From positions 868,001-932,000 of the forward strand of contig JAPXFQ010002467.1 in NCBI GenBank assembly GCA_028564705.1: a stretch of DNA of 64,000 bases, read 5' to 3'. A program made the position numbers and the translations under genes. The notes beneath the pieces are model-generated. The model was not told the DNA's origin and did not search any database. It saw only the letters and a program-made list of their open reading frames with translations. Source of the stretch: Apricaphanius iberus. Its lineage: Eukaryota; Chordata; Actinopteri; Cyprinodontiformes; Aphaniidae. Within the stretch, counting starts at the first letter, position 1. The number at the start of each line of letters is the position of its first letter. Below are positions 13,201 through 24,900 of the stretch, in pieces.

Positions 13201-15324
13201 GATTTCATCCTCCACAGCTCTGCAAGGAGGGATGATGGTGGTGCGCTGCAGCCTTCTGGTCATCACCGTATTAATTTATCTATTTCTATCTGAGAGACAT
13301 CTCCGCTTGTCCGTGGTTCTATTATCGGTGTTCTGACAGAATGATGGTTTTCATTTTTTCTGATAACTTAAACTTATGTATTCAGTCATTATTCATACTA
13401 AAAATCCATGTGAAGAAAATTCTCACCTTTCTCAGGTCAAATATTTATGTGCGATTAAAATGCAATTAATTTAGATTAATTAATTACAAAGCCTGTGATT
13501 AAATAGATTAAAAATTTTATCGAGTCCCACCCTTAATATAAATATATATATATATATATAATGGTTAATAACATTACTTTTCTTTGTATTTACTGATGTT
13601 ACTCAAGTCTCTTGGTTTGTTTCTGTGTCTTACAAACTTAGTTATGATAAAAAGAAGTGTTTGAAAAATGTATTAATTTAATACTTAGTTAAAATCAGTT
13701 CCTTGAAGAACAACAAAATTACTGCGGAGGCACCTAAAACATATATTTTACATTTTGTGATAATTATAGATAATTATCAAATAATATGGACTATTCCTTT
13801 ATCGTTATGCTGTTTTTCTATCTCATCCAGCCCTAGTCCTGGGTGGGTTGACATCACTCTCAGCTATGGAAGTCCAAGAAGTGTGTCAGTAAAAAATTAA
13901 ATAAAAAAAAATCTCAACTTTCAAAAATTACATCCTTATAAACAGAAAATTTGATTAAACAATAAAACTGATTTATCGCCCAGCCCTTCAACTAACCTTA
14001 GGCATTTAAAAATGTTTTATTGATAACAGACATGAATTTGGAAGTGGATGGTAGAGCAGGTAAGCCACACACCCTGCGGTTCAACCCCCACTCACTCCTT
14101 CCCTCACCGGGGATAAACGGAGAAGGGCACTCTGCCATGTCTGTGTGCACACAGCATTCAGGGCTGCCACACACACCATATGAAGTGCCAAAGGGACAAA
14201 AACACGATATGTTGGATCTTACGGTCACCTACATATCACATTTCCAGTAATGAATCCGTACTGTTTCCAAACACTTACGTTTTCGGTCCCTGGAGCGTGA
14301 CCTCGATCGTGAATGGTGGTGTTTGGAGAGTCTGGGAGATCGAGAGGATTCCATGCCGTGCTTTCTTCTGTGATGAACTGGAGAGCTCGGTCTGTTCAAC
14401 TCTGCAGAGTTGTCGCTTGCCTGAAACAAATGGGCTTAATAAGTATAAAGTAGCAGCACATCAGATTAGTTAGATAGATGGAAAGATGTTCAGTAGTGTG
14501 TACAGATAGCGCTAGCTAACTAGAACTAACAGAGATAAAACTTAAGGGTTTGCTTTTCTCTTTTTATTCTCTTTATTTACTAAAGCTTTTCTTTGTAAAT
14601 GGCTTCTGTGATACCTACAGCAAATTAAATAACTTTAGTGAAATAAAAAAAGAACACAGTTTGAATGCAGCTTCGTTTTTTTAATCCAGGAAATTCTCTG
14701 GTGCTTTTTGATTAACTTTATAAAAACACTATAACAGGCCAGTTAATAACAATTGTTTACACTAAATCACAGAAAATTCATCACATTTTTAAATAAAACT
14801 TTTTCAAATCATGTTGGGTCACAACCTAATTAGTGTTTCTGGGGATGTGTTTTGGGATGGGTGGGGGGGTAATCAGATATATTGCGATATTATGAGTGGA
14901 CTGCAAATTGCGATTTTTAAAACTGGAGAGTTACTTTATGTCCATTTTTAAGTAAACCAGTTTTCTTACACATAAGAACGAGAACTTTTGTCAACATACC
15001 GATTAAACTACTGTCAAATGGCTTTCAAATATTTTAGTCCAAACTCTAAACGTAGACATAACGAAAACCGTAAAGGTCTACGTAATGTGCAGCTGATGCT
15101 AGCCGTACAGTGAGTGCGTATTTATTTAGACACATTACAATTGAAAGATCGACTACTTTCATATTCAAGTACAAGATTCAATCCGTTTTTTATTGTGTGT
15201 AAATTGGCTGGAACTGTTAGCTCACAAAGGCGTAATATAGTTAGATAGGTTCTAATAACGTTTTCCTACGGCTAGTAGCCATGATGTCGCTAGGACAAGG
15301 CTAACAACCGTTGACCGTCGCCAT
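6357..15324 (-). CDS. rsrc2: RSRC2, arginine/serine-rich coiled-coil protein 2
   Basis: A nuclear SR-like protein of vertebrates, linked to RNA processing and described as a candidate tumour suppressor; its molecular role is not well defined. Ten coding exons join in phase to 1,227 nt, 408 residues, slightly shorter than the human protein of about 434. Residues about 35-200 are arginine/serine-rich with many RSRSR repeats. Then come MDAQEALARR, a glutamine-rich coiled coil (KLQEQKEKDMLEKQQQQQQ), an alanine run and NVAALLASGTQVTPQIAMAAQ. Next is KFAEQEKKRKMLWQGKK, and the protein ends GMGLGFSSSFSRGMDSV. These blocks match the human protein closely. The RS block is shorter than in human. It is divergent from kntc1, as in human. 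The product is secure; only the tiny first exon is uncertain. Confidence 0.95.
7645..7979 (-). mobile_element. hAT-like MITE, minus copy of the family at 4881
   Basis: Both ends carry GTGTCAAACTC-type inverted repeats (GAGGAGTGTCAAACTC on the left, GAGTTTGACACCTG on the right). Read on the minus strand it shares the order GGCCCTCTA, AGAGGACCAT and TAGAAC with the copy at 4881-5224. It lies in an rsrc2 intron. Confidence 0.6.
8603..15324 (-). CDS. rsrc2: rsrc2 5' coding exons (start and RS domain)
   Basis: Coding exons in transcription order: 15316-15324 (Met-Ala-Thr, inferred), 14279-14420, 11520-11560, 10361-10524, 8795-8926 and 8603-8719. Together they encode residues 1 to about 201. The nine-base first exon rests on an ATGGCGACG followed by a weak donor (gtcaac). 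It joins in phase 0 to an exon starting Ala-Ser-Asp, which matches the human start Met-Ala-Ala-Ser-Asp. The exons at 14279 and 10361 carry acidic and serine-rich stretches; 8795 and 8603 hold most RS dipeptides and the FRGRNTAMDAQEAL block. Confidence 0.85.
9772..10304. mobile_element. Non-autonomous hAT element with near-perfect 8-bp duplication
   Basis: It begins TAGGGATGCACCAATACCG and ends CGGATCGGTGCATCCTTA, so the termini are inverted repeats. The flanks GTGCATAC (9764-9771) and GTACATAC (10305-10312) are an 8-bp target duplication with one mismatch, as expected for hAT insertion. The 533-bp body has many TATCGG/CCGATA repeats at both ends and no transposase. A tRNA-like segment lies inside at 10078-10150. 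Confidence 0.8.
10078..10150 (-). repeat. tRNA-like segment inside a hAT element
   Basis: Read on the minus strand it has a box-A-like TGGTTAGCGCAC, an anticodon-arm-like CCTTCACCTGGG and a T-arm GTGGGATTGAATCCCGC whose stem pairs. The order resembles tRNA-Glu, but the acceptor stem is not intact, so it looks like a tRNA-derived insertion or SINE head and not a working gene. Confidence 0.4.
11930..13835. mobile_element. hAT element with ATCGAT-rich ends, interrupted by a second hAT
   Basis: It begins AGGCTGGACGATAATTCGAT and ends TCTCATCCAGCCCTA. Nearly the whole sequence is shared in the same order and orientation with the intact copy at 30942-32096 (for example ACCATCGCCGTA, CGATCCTCGACGCACTAAAA, TTGGTTTGTTTCTGTGTCTTACAAACTTA). 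Removing the 731-bp insertion at 12805-13535 leaves about 1.17 kb, close to the 1,155-bp sister. No target duplication survives and no transposase reading frame is visible. It lies in an rsrc2 intron. Confidence 0.8.
12805..13535. mobile_element. hAT element (731 bp) nested inside another hAT
   Basis: It starts TAGGGCTGGGACTTTAACGC and ends TTATCGAGTCCCACCCTTA, so its termini are inverted repeats. It is flanked by a perfect 8-bp duplication ATATAAAT (12797-12804 and 13536-13543). No transposase is present. Its insertion point lies within the older element at 11930-13835. Confidence 0.85.
14044..14180 (+). repeat. Possible tRNA-derived SINE piece
   Basis: GGATGGTAGAGCAGGTAAG resembles a box A and GCGGTTCAACCCCCAC a box B, about 35 bases apart. 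The downstream text has no clear LINE-like tail. It lies in an rsrc2 intron. Confidence 0.3.
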
Positions 15325-16348
15325 CTTGAAGAAAAAAAAATCTGCATCACACAGTACATTTATAGCAATGTATCGGTAACGTTGCTGATTTTGCGTTTGC
15401 AGTAATGTAGTTGCGCTATTAGCACTTACCGACATACTATGGGAACTCCAATTTACATGTGATAAATCCTTTTTTTAAGCGGAGTCACCACAAACGGGAG
15501 AGGACTTGCTTCCAGCCAGGTCGGTGCCTTCCAGGTTCAGCTACTGAGCTGGGTTGCCAGGTTTTACCGTCACTACGCTTTCAATGAACGAATGTCTAGA
15601 AACGAAATATTCTGAACAAATAGTAACTATATAAATTTAATGTTAGTTTATTTAATAGACTTAAAAAGAAGAAGAACTTTTAAAATGCATAAAAACCGTC
15701 TGTTACGCTGTCGTTACAGGAAAAGAAGTTGTGATAGAAAATGGGGGGTTGGGGGACGTATGTACACCGAACCTGGCAACATAAAATGAGCGACATTGTC
15801 TTTTCACCCCCGTAAAATGTCTGCAGGCTCGGGTAATGCTTTACGGTACACATATTTTAAATGTATTTTCTTTGATATATTGGTGAGTATAAATAAAAGA
15901 CATTCAAAAATATAGTGCGTGTCGTTGTGTGTATGATATGTTTTATGTAATGATTAAATAGACATTGTTGCGTGCTGTGCCCTGTCACAGAAGATGCACC
16001 TGGAAGACACAACGCAGGGAACCTCACCAAAAATGACTCCTAACGAGCCACCCGCCAAATTCTAAAGCTAAAGTTGTCGACTTGGGTTGATGCTGTTTTT
16101 CCGTTTTAGAAACACAACGGAGCCGTCATTCGCTGGTAATGTCTTTATATTCCATCAGATATATCAAAACACGATAGCTTTGATTTGAACAGTTGCTATT
16201 AATCGGTTTAAAAGTGTATCTCTGTGTTTAGCTTTATCCTCAATATAACGTCAACATATATTTTGATTAAGAGATGTTTAGCTAACGTACGAAACAACCT
16301 CGGGATACGTGTTTATATATTTCCCATATTTTGTCACAGTTTTAAGAA
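15325..16348. promoter_or_regulatory. Divergent promoter region of rsrc2 and kntc1
   Basis: The two start codons face away from each other across 1,024 bases, so the core promoters and 5' UTRs of both genes must lie here or nearby. A good acceptor (TTTGTCACAG, ending 16339) just ahead of the kntc1 start, and a donor-like CGCTG/GTAATG at 16135-16136, suggest that kntc1 has a noncoding first exon ending at 16135. No TATA box decides the start sites. Confidence 0.6.
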
Positions 16349-18983
16349 ATGGCGACATGGAGCGACGTTGAGCTCCTGACCAACGAGGATACGAACACTG
16401 TCCGTCTGGACTGTGTGTCAGGAGAGGACCATGGAAGCGGCTTGTATCAGGTTGATACTCTGGTCAAAATCGCCTCGTCCGATAAGGTAATTAGTGCAAG
16501 TAATAATATTTCCCTGGCTTTGACATAATTTCTTGAACTTCTCGTGCTTTATTTATTCCTTATGGCCAGGGGCGAAGCTAACATTTTTGGTTGCCACCAC
16601 TCATCCTAAGATACAGTTAAATTTTGTCCTATATCTGTATGTTTTTGGTCCAGACATCGCTTTGGCCATCGAATATTCTTTGAAAAATGACCTAGAGGCA
16701 ATCAGTTCTGTAATTTATATTTTTTGTATTAGTATTTGAGTGGCGCTGTGTCTTGTAATACAAGCCCCAGGAAAGTAATGAGACCTCTTTTGGGGGATTC
16801 AGCTCTTCCTGCAATCCTGCTTGTAAATTTTCCTCCTGAAACTATCCCTAATTGTATCTTTTATAAAGGAGAAAATAAGCTATATAAAGGTCAACGTGAG
16901 ATAACTAAGCGTAAAGGCATGGGAAGAAGAGTCCAGTTAAAAAAAGCAGTTTTGTTGACATATTTAGGTTTCAGTAAGTAAATAAAAAATAAGATAATCT
17001 TTTATTAAATGTATTCTTTATGAAATTAATCCTTTCCATTGTGATGAATAATAATCCCTAATACGTTTTTCAAACTCCTTTAATTGAACTCAGTGAATCT
17101 TTCTGGAAATGCTTTTTGCAGGTGCCTGCAGATCCCCGTCTTTCCTCCTTTGGCGCTTCTAATTGGAGTATTGTCGTCATTGACAAGACGGTGATCCTGT
17201 TTGATCAGAGCTATCAGACCATTCTCCTCCTCCTCCACTTTGGTAAAATATCACTTCCGTTTCCTTTTTCCAGATCCATTAGAAAATATTTAAAGAACTG
17301 TAGATTTGTTAAAAAGAAAAGATAATGGCTTTAATTGTTAGACTTTGCCACAAAATGAACATTGATGATTTTTATGTACATAAGCACATTTCACAATGCA
17401 TTATCAGGTAATTTGTTGCGGCCTTTAAAGTAATCTCCTCTGACCGTAACAGCCTTGCATAAGTATGATACATAAACTGTGAAGTGTTATTTATTTATTT
17501 GCTCTGAAATTGTGATGTTAGCTAATCGTTTTTGGGCCTAAAACTAAGCCCTTCTTTTGTTAAATGGTTATTCATAATTTTTCTTAAAACGCCCCTTTTT
17601 TGGTCTGTTGATGTATCAGCAATCACCACATTCTTTGATGCCCCTTTTGATAAAGTTAGTAAAATGAGATCAAGCCTGAGGACATTTTTGATGCTTAGAT
17701 TAGAATTGTAATCTGTTCTCTTTCTGTTAAATATACAGCTGAATAACCGTTGTACACCACAATGCGGTCTAAGGCCTTAAAACTTCTGAATCTTCCAAAT
17801 CAAAATGGACTGTAATTTGTTTTTCAGAAACTGATGTGGATGCCATTGACGTTTGCCTTGATGGACAATTTCTGGTTGTCTGTGAAAGAAATGGAAGCCT
17901 TCATTTGATTTATGTTCCACACAAAAGAATCCTCTTTACCAGGGTATGTAGGCTTATGTTATTGTATTGCTGCTGTTTAGCTAGAACATGTTATATAATG
18001 GATTTACATTAAATGTCATCACATAATTTAATAGTGTTGTAATAATAGCGTTTCTGCATGACAGTAACGGCGGGAATGTGCCTTCTCCTCTTAGTTTCCC
18101 CTTCTGTGTTTTATTTACTTCCTGCATTGTGTTTGAAATTCGCAGGCTTTGGTTGAAAAACCATCCAGTGAAGACAAGAAAACCTACCGCTATCTCATCA
18201 TAAATGAGGACCAGTCATCTTCTGGTTGGTTTTATACTATTAGGAGTGGAATCTCGGATAATCAGTGCATTTTTTTCTGTAATTTTCAGTATATCTTGAC
18301 ACTGAAATGTAATTGCCAGGCCTGATAGCGCTCCGGCTAATCTGAAATCTCTGTTTCTTGTTACAGGGATGTACCATGTCTTTCTACTTATTAAAGATGG
18401 GTTTTTCCACATTTCAAACCTTCCTTTGACTAGAATCAAGACAGGTATTGAATGTTTATGCTGGATTACATGCAACAGCTATTTAGAACCACTGTTTAAA
18501 CTTATTTTGATTTCCTCTTTCCCTACACAAGCCTGTGAAAATATGGATGTAGGAGCTTTGAAAGAGGTGAGGCCTTTTTTTCCCATTATGCTATAGGATA
18601 ATTTACTGAAACAACAGGAAAATAATATCATATTTTTGTCCCACATTAAGCTCCAGAGTCTCATTAAGGTAGACTTTTGTTCCACTGAGGATTACCACGA
18701 TGAGGGCTGCAGTACAGCAGTGATCTTCAGTCTTGGCCTTGAAATCAACCTAATTATTGGGGTCAGTGTGCAAAATAGATATGTGGGTTACTCACTATAT
18801 GCGAGTATTATCGTTGGCTGCATGCAAGTAAAAGGAATGAGTGAGGTGGGGGAAAAAAAGCTATAATTTGTCATGTCACTACTTGGCAGGGGGACAAGGA
18901 AAATATTGTGACTCACTGGAAGATGGATCCTCTTAACCCAAAGATGTGCTTTGCTCAGTCCATCAACAGCAGCTTAATTCCTG
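16349..18983 (+). CDS. kntc1: kntc1 exons 1-8 (beta-propeller, first part)
   Basis: Exons 16349-16486, 17122-17242, 17828-17943, 18146-18224, 18367-18444, 18532-18566, 18651-18761 and 18890-18983 encode residues 1-257. The start ATG sits ten bases after an acceptor-like CACAG. Exon 4 uses an unusual donor (gttggt). Conserved points include GLYQVDTLVKIAS, FLVVCERNGSLHLI and STEDYHDEGC. The phase at the end is 1. Confidence 0.93.
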
Positions 18984-21900
18984 GTAATGTTTTTTTTTGC
19001 AGAATTGTGTTTTTTAACGTAACATTGTATGATATCTGGCAAGTCACCGAGTGGTTAAATGTTTTGATTTTGAACACACAGGACTCTAAAATAAATTAAA
19101 CTTGCAAGATTTTAATTGAACGTAATTGTCAGATTTTTGTAGTAAAGGAATTTCAAAATCATTGTAGATTGAAAACTGATGGGTTTTCTCTCGAACTTGT
19201 CTAATGAAAGAAAGGCATCCAGTTTGCAAATTCTTTTGGGGTCCTTTTGCACACCTAGAACTATACAGTCGTGGCCAAAAGTTTTGAGGATTATATAAAT
19301 CTGGGAAATTGGAAAAGTTGCTGCTTAAGTTTTTATAATAGCAATTTGCATATACTCCAGAATGTTATGAACAGTGATCAGATGAATTGCATAGTCCTTC
19401 TTTGCCATGAAAATTCAACTGCATTTCATTGCTGTCATTAAAAGACCTCCTGAGATCATTTCAGAAATCGATTTGTTAACTCAGGTGAGAATGTTGACGA
19501 GCACAAAGCTGGAGATCATTATGTCAGGCTGATTGGGTTAGAATGGAAGACTTGACATGTTAAAAGGAGGGTGATGCTTGAAATCATTGTTCTTCCATTG
19601 TTAACCATGGTGACCTGCAAAGAAACACGTGCAGCCATCATTGTGTTGCATAAAAACAGCTTCACAGGGAAGGATATTGTGGCTACTAAGATTGCAGCTA
19701 AATCAACAATTTATAGGATTATCAAGAACTTCAAGGAAAGAGGTTCAGTTCTTGTTAAGAAGGCTTCAGGGTGTCCAAGAAAGTCCAGCAAGTGCCAGGA
19801 TTCAGCTGCGGGATCGGAGTGCCACCAGTGCAGAGCTTGTTCAGCAGGTTGGTGTGAGCGCGTCTGCACGGAAAGTGAGGCGAAGGCTTTTGGAAGATGA
19901 CCTGGTGTCAACTAGGGCAGCAAAGAAGCTACTTCTCTCCCCAAAAAAAACCATCAGGGATAGATTGATCTTCTGCAGAAAGTTTGGTGAATTGACTGCT
20001 GAGGTTCTGGGGCAAAGTCATATTCTATGATGAAGCCTCTTTCCGATTGTTTGGGGCATCTGGAAAAAGGCTTGAAGAAAAGGTGAGCGCTGCCATCAGT
20101 CCTGTGTCATGCCAACAGTAAAGCATCCTGAGACCATTCATGTGTGGGGTTGCTTCTCATCCAAGGGAGTGGGCTCACTTACAATTTAGCCCCAAAACTC
20201 AGCCATGAATATAGAACGGTACCAAAACACCCTCCAACAGCAAATTCTTCCAACAATCCAACAACAGTTTGGTGAAGAACAACACATTTTCCAGCACGAT
20301 GGAGCACCGTGCCATAAGGCAAAAGTGATAACTAAGTGGCTCGGGGACCAAAACTTTGAAATTTTGGGTCCATGGCCTGGAAACTCCCCAGATCTTAATC
20401 TCATTGAGAACTTGTGGTCAATCCTCAAGAGGCGGGTGGACAAACAAAAACCCACTAGATCTGACAAACTACAAGAAGAGATTATGAAAGAATGGGTTGC
20501 TATCAGTCAGGATTTGGCCAAGAAATTGATTGAGAGCATGCCCAGTCGAATTGCAGAGGTCCTGAAAAAGAAGGGCCAACACTGCAAATACTGACTCTTT
20601 ACATAAATGTAATGTATTTGTCGATAAAAGCCTTTAAAACGTATGAGGTGCTTTTAATTATATTTCAGAACATCACAGAAATAACTGAAACAAAGATCTA
20701 AAGCAGCAAACTTTGTGAAAAATAATATTTGTGTCATTCTAAAAACTTTCGGCCTCAACTGTATATTGTCTAATCTCAGCAATAAGTACAGGATGTGTTA
20801 AATCAAGTTTAATAAACTCATGTAAAGCAGAATTGAGTGCAGTATAATCTTTTTTTTTTTTTTTTGAGTAAAAGTAACTAAATAGATCTGGGCTAATCCA
20901 AAATATATGCACTGTACATTTAAAGAGAAAATAAGTTTATATGTATTAAAATAGCTATACATTGTGTTTCACCTGATATTTTCCAGTGTAAGAAAATTTC
21001 AGTTTGTGGATATACTATATATGTCCAGGAGCTGCAGATGGCCTAATGGGTCCTGCAGTTTGCCCTCCATCCCTTTAAGCTTTCAGCATTTAACCATGTT
21101 GCAACTATCAACAACTTAGATATGTATTTGCTGATTTTTACATATGATAGATCAGCGCAAAGTAGCAATTAAAGGTTTCTTTGATTGTGCAAAGCTGGTA
21201 AAAACATGCTGTTCTAATCACAAAAAAAGGTGTTCCTACGAAGTACTGACTCTTTAACGGTAGGCATGTAAAAACGTGTATTATTTTCCTTCTGCTTCTC
21301 GATGGTGCAGCATTGTGTATTGATCTGCCATATAAATGCACAAAAAAAGGTTCTGAAGTTTACAGTTCTGAAAAAAAAATATTTAAAAAGTTTTGTTTAT
21401 GAATAAGTTTACAAGGCACTGAAGTGTTTGGTCTGTCGAGATTAATATAAAATTATCTAATGCAGTGAAGTTAGATACACAACAATTTTAGCTTGTGTGT
21501 CACACAAGTTATGTGAGCTTCTTGTTTTTACCTTGTATCTACTTTTACAGGTGTGAGGAAGATGGTGGTGATGGAAAATCTCTTGTATATTTTGGACTCT
21601 GAGGTGAGTTTCAGTGATGCCATTATGGTCTCTTTAACATTCGCTTCACAGGCAGCAGAATTTTTTTTTTACTTCTATGTTCTAAATTTGGCTTTCTGTA
21701 TCAGGATGTTCTGAGCGTTTGGGACCTGCATTTTCTCGTCATGATTCACTGTTGGCCAGAGCTGGCCATTCACGACTTTGAACTAACCACAGAGTGTGGC
21801 TCTGCCTCCACGGTGGCGTAAGTATGAGTCTGTCATAATAAAGTCGTCTGATCCAAGAGTAGCGTCTCTGAAGTCCCATTCCTGATTTTTGTGCCCCCAA

Positions 21901-24900
21901 AGGCTGAATCCTTCTAAATCTGTACTCAAAGCTGATTTTTAATTATTAATTTTTGCTTGTTATAGCCAAGACAAGAGCAGTATGAAGATGATTACTCTGA
22001 CCAAGCAGGGCAACAGTCAGGTAGCAACACAAGTCCTTCTGAGTAAATTTAAAAAGCCGATTACTGACTAATCCGTTTCTGAAGATCTGCTGCTTTTTAC
22101 ATTTCAGATCAGCTCCCTTCAGATCAGATGTCTACCCTCTATGAGCGTTTGCTACTCTCTGGATGTCTCCTCTGTCTCCTGTCTTGTCCAGATGAAAACA
22201 AACATGGTGAGCGATCAAACTTTATTCAGACACAACATGGATTATGGATTATCTATCGACCTTACAAAACATTTTGTTTGGATTCAGGATGCAATCTATT
22301 TGGCTGAGGGGATTTGTGAGAACCCAGAAAGGTGAGCCACTTTGTAGGATTGTCATTATTTTCAGCCATTACTCGCATGTTTTTACTGTTAAGTTTTACT
22401 TTCTTTTATTCTCTTCACACTAAGCCGGGGAGAGCCCATAGCGTCTGTTGTCATCAGATGTTTTACTGAGGCTTTGCCCGAGAACAGGTATCTAATTATT
22501 ATCTGATAGATTTTTGTACGTTGCAATCCAGAAAAAACAATATCCGATTCATGTTTTCCCCTCCCTCCTTCTAGGCTGAGCAGACTTCTACACAAACACA
22601 TGTTTGAGGAGGCTGAAAAGTTTGCCATCGCATTTGAGCTCGACCTAGAGGTGAATACATCTGTTTTTTTGTTTGTTTTGTTTTTATGAAAGTAACCTAA
22701 CATCACATGTGCACACTTATAAATGCCCTGCTGGCACTGTGCCCAAGATATCTGAAATATTACAAATTTAAAAAAAGTTCAATTTAAAAAAAAGAAACCT
22801 ACGACCCCTTGCACATTTAAGAAACAATCTTAGGAGAATAAGTAAATATTTTGTTGCAGTAACAATAGGTTGTTCTGATATTCTGCAAATAATCAAAGCT
22901 TTAGACTGAGAATATTTTATTTATTGGTGAGGTCACATTAAAGACAGATTTCCCTTAAACAAATCACCTGTGCTACCATTGGGAGCACTGATGATTCCAA
23001 ATAAATTAATGGAATTTGCCTTTTTAAATATTTATTTCTTGATAGAGATGTGAACTGGCAAGAATCTGGCGATACTAGAAAGGTAGAAAAACTTTCACAG
23101 CATACTAAATACTTCAACTTGTTTCATACATAACAAATCCAGTTTCTAACTGATCCACTGGAATGAAGAAGGTGAAAACAGTCACCAACTAGGGGTCATA
23201 CTTTTAATTTAGCTACTAAAATTTGTCAACATTAATGGTTACGTTCAAATAAAAAAGCAACTATTGAAACATTGCTTTTAAATATCAATACAATCTATCT
23301 GTATTTTCTTACATCCCTACTTTTTTAAGTTATCCATGACAGAAATTGATTAAAAGCATAGATGTGGTGAAAGAGAAGATGAAGTTTGTTGGTCTGAGGG
23401 CAGAAAATACAGAGGAGACAGCTGATTCGCTGTATAGGAATAGTCAAAAGAGAAAAAGATCCATGACAAAAATAATTGTGAGATGTTCACAAAGGTCAAT
23501 TTCTTTAAGCCGCTTTTCAACATGGGATATACAAAAGAACATGGAATATAAATAAATAAAGCTGTCAAACTTCAGTCCTGGACTACTGGTGTCCTGCAGC
23601 TTTTACCTGTTACACCAAATGAGTTAGTCTTTAGTAGCTTTGGTGGAAGTGGGCTGCAGTCAGATGAGGTGATTTAACCATGTTGGACCAGAGACGCAGC
23701 TAAAAGTTGCAGGATGCCGGCCCTTGAGGACTAGAGTTCGAATCCCCTGCAGCAAGAGATGGAAACACTATTAAAAAAAGTACTTTGCTAAATATGCGTT
23801 CAGGTGTTTAAAATCAACAGAGACGGTTACAAACAAGGTTTGCAATGGTTCAAGTTTATCTTGCCACCCTGATCTGTGAGGCCAGTGGTATAGAAGGGAT
23901 AAAAGAAGCTCACTGTTGGACTATGCATGTGATGCTGTGGGCCGATTTCTTAAATTTTTAAAGTTCATGTATTTAATGAGTTTTTATGAGTTTTTAAATA
24001 CTGGAAAGTGTTACATAAAAGTCTGTTGGACCCCTGAGTTTTTCACTGAGATAATCAAAAATCTATACGAATAATTCACCGTCTTCCTCGGCCATCTCTG
24101 TTCTTAATATGAATCCTGTGAAAATCTATAGCTGAGAAGTCAAGAATAGATGAGAGGACTCTGGATGATCTAGAAAGGTTGTGGAATAAGGAAAATTCCT
24201 TATCTCTGTATTTCCCACTTCATGAAGTGTTATGAGGACAGACGAATTGTTTGGTTGCTAACAGAAGAGGACTGCACAAAATATTGATTGCAGGGTTTAG
24301 TGCAGTGTGAGGTTATGCTACTCTTCTTATTTATATATTTAATTATTAACTCTGAGGTTTTTTTTTCTGCCCTTATCGTGCTGGTTGTGGGCTGATGGTT
24401 TTATTTTTGTGCAGCTTGTTTACAAGGTGAAGCTCGACTTTGTGCTGGAACAGCTGGCCTCTGCGTCAGTGGGCGGATACGGACAGGACGTTTGGTCAGA
24501 GCTCGTAGACGAGGCCAAGACCAACCTGATGAAAATCACGGTACGTTTTCCGACTCTTGATTTATCAAATCCAGATTACGAGTTTTACGATGAATCGGGA
24601 CTGTCCTAATATGTAAGTGCCTGTTCTAACAGAGGCTGCGTCTGTTTTTATAGGACGAGCAGTACGTGGTGGACTATTGCCTCAAGGCTCCGTGGCCGAC
24701 CTTTGAGACGGCAGAGAAGATGCTGAACCACGCTGCCTCCCGATACTCCTCCTTACAGATCCAAGAAGCCCTGGCTCGACTGGCGACGTTCTGCAGCCTC
24801 CAAGGCTTGGAAAATTTCAAGTAAAGTCAACATGTTACACTCTGCGTCTTATATTTGTTGGCTTTTGTTTTGTGGCTGGGTTCTCGCATATTTCCTCAGT

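Noticed and set aside
11712..13987. A third outer hAT layer around 11930-13835, from TAGGTGATATTTC on the left to TTTATCGCCCAGCCCTT on the right
   Set aside because: The ends agree only weakly (GGCTAGGTGATA against GGCTGGGCGATA) and no target duplication is visible, so I did not list it as an element.
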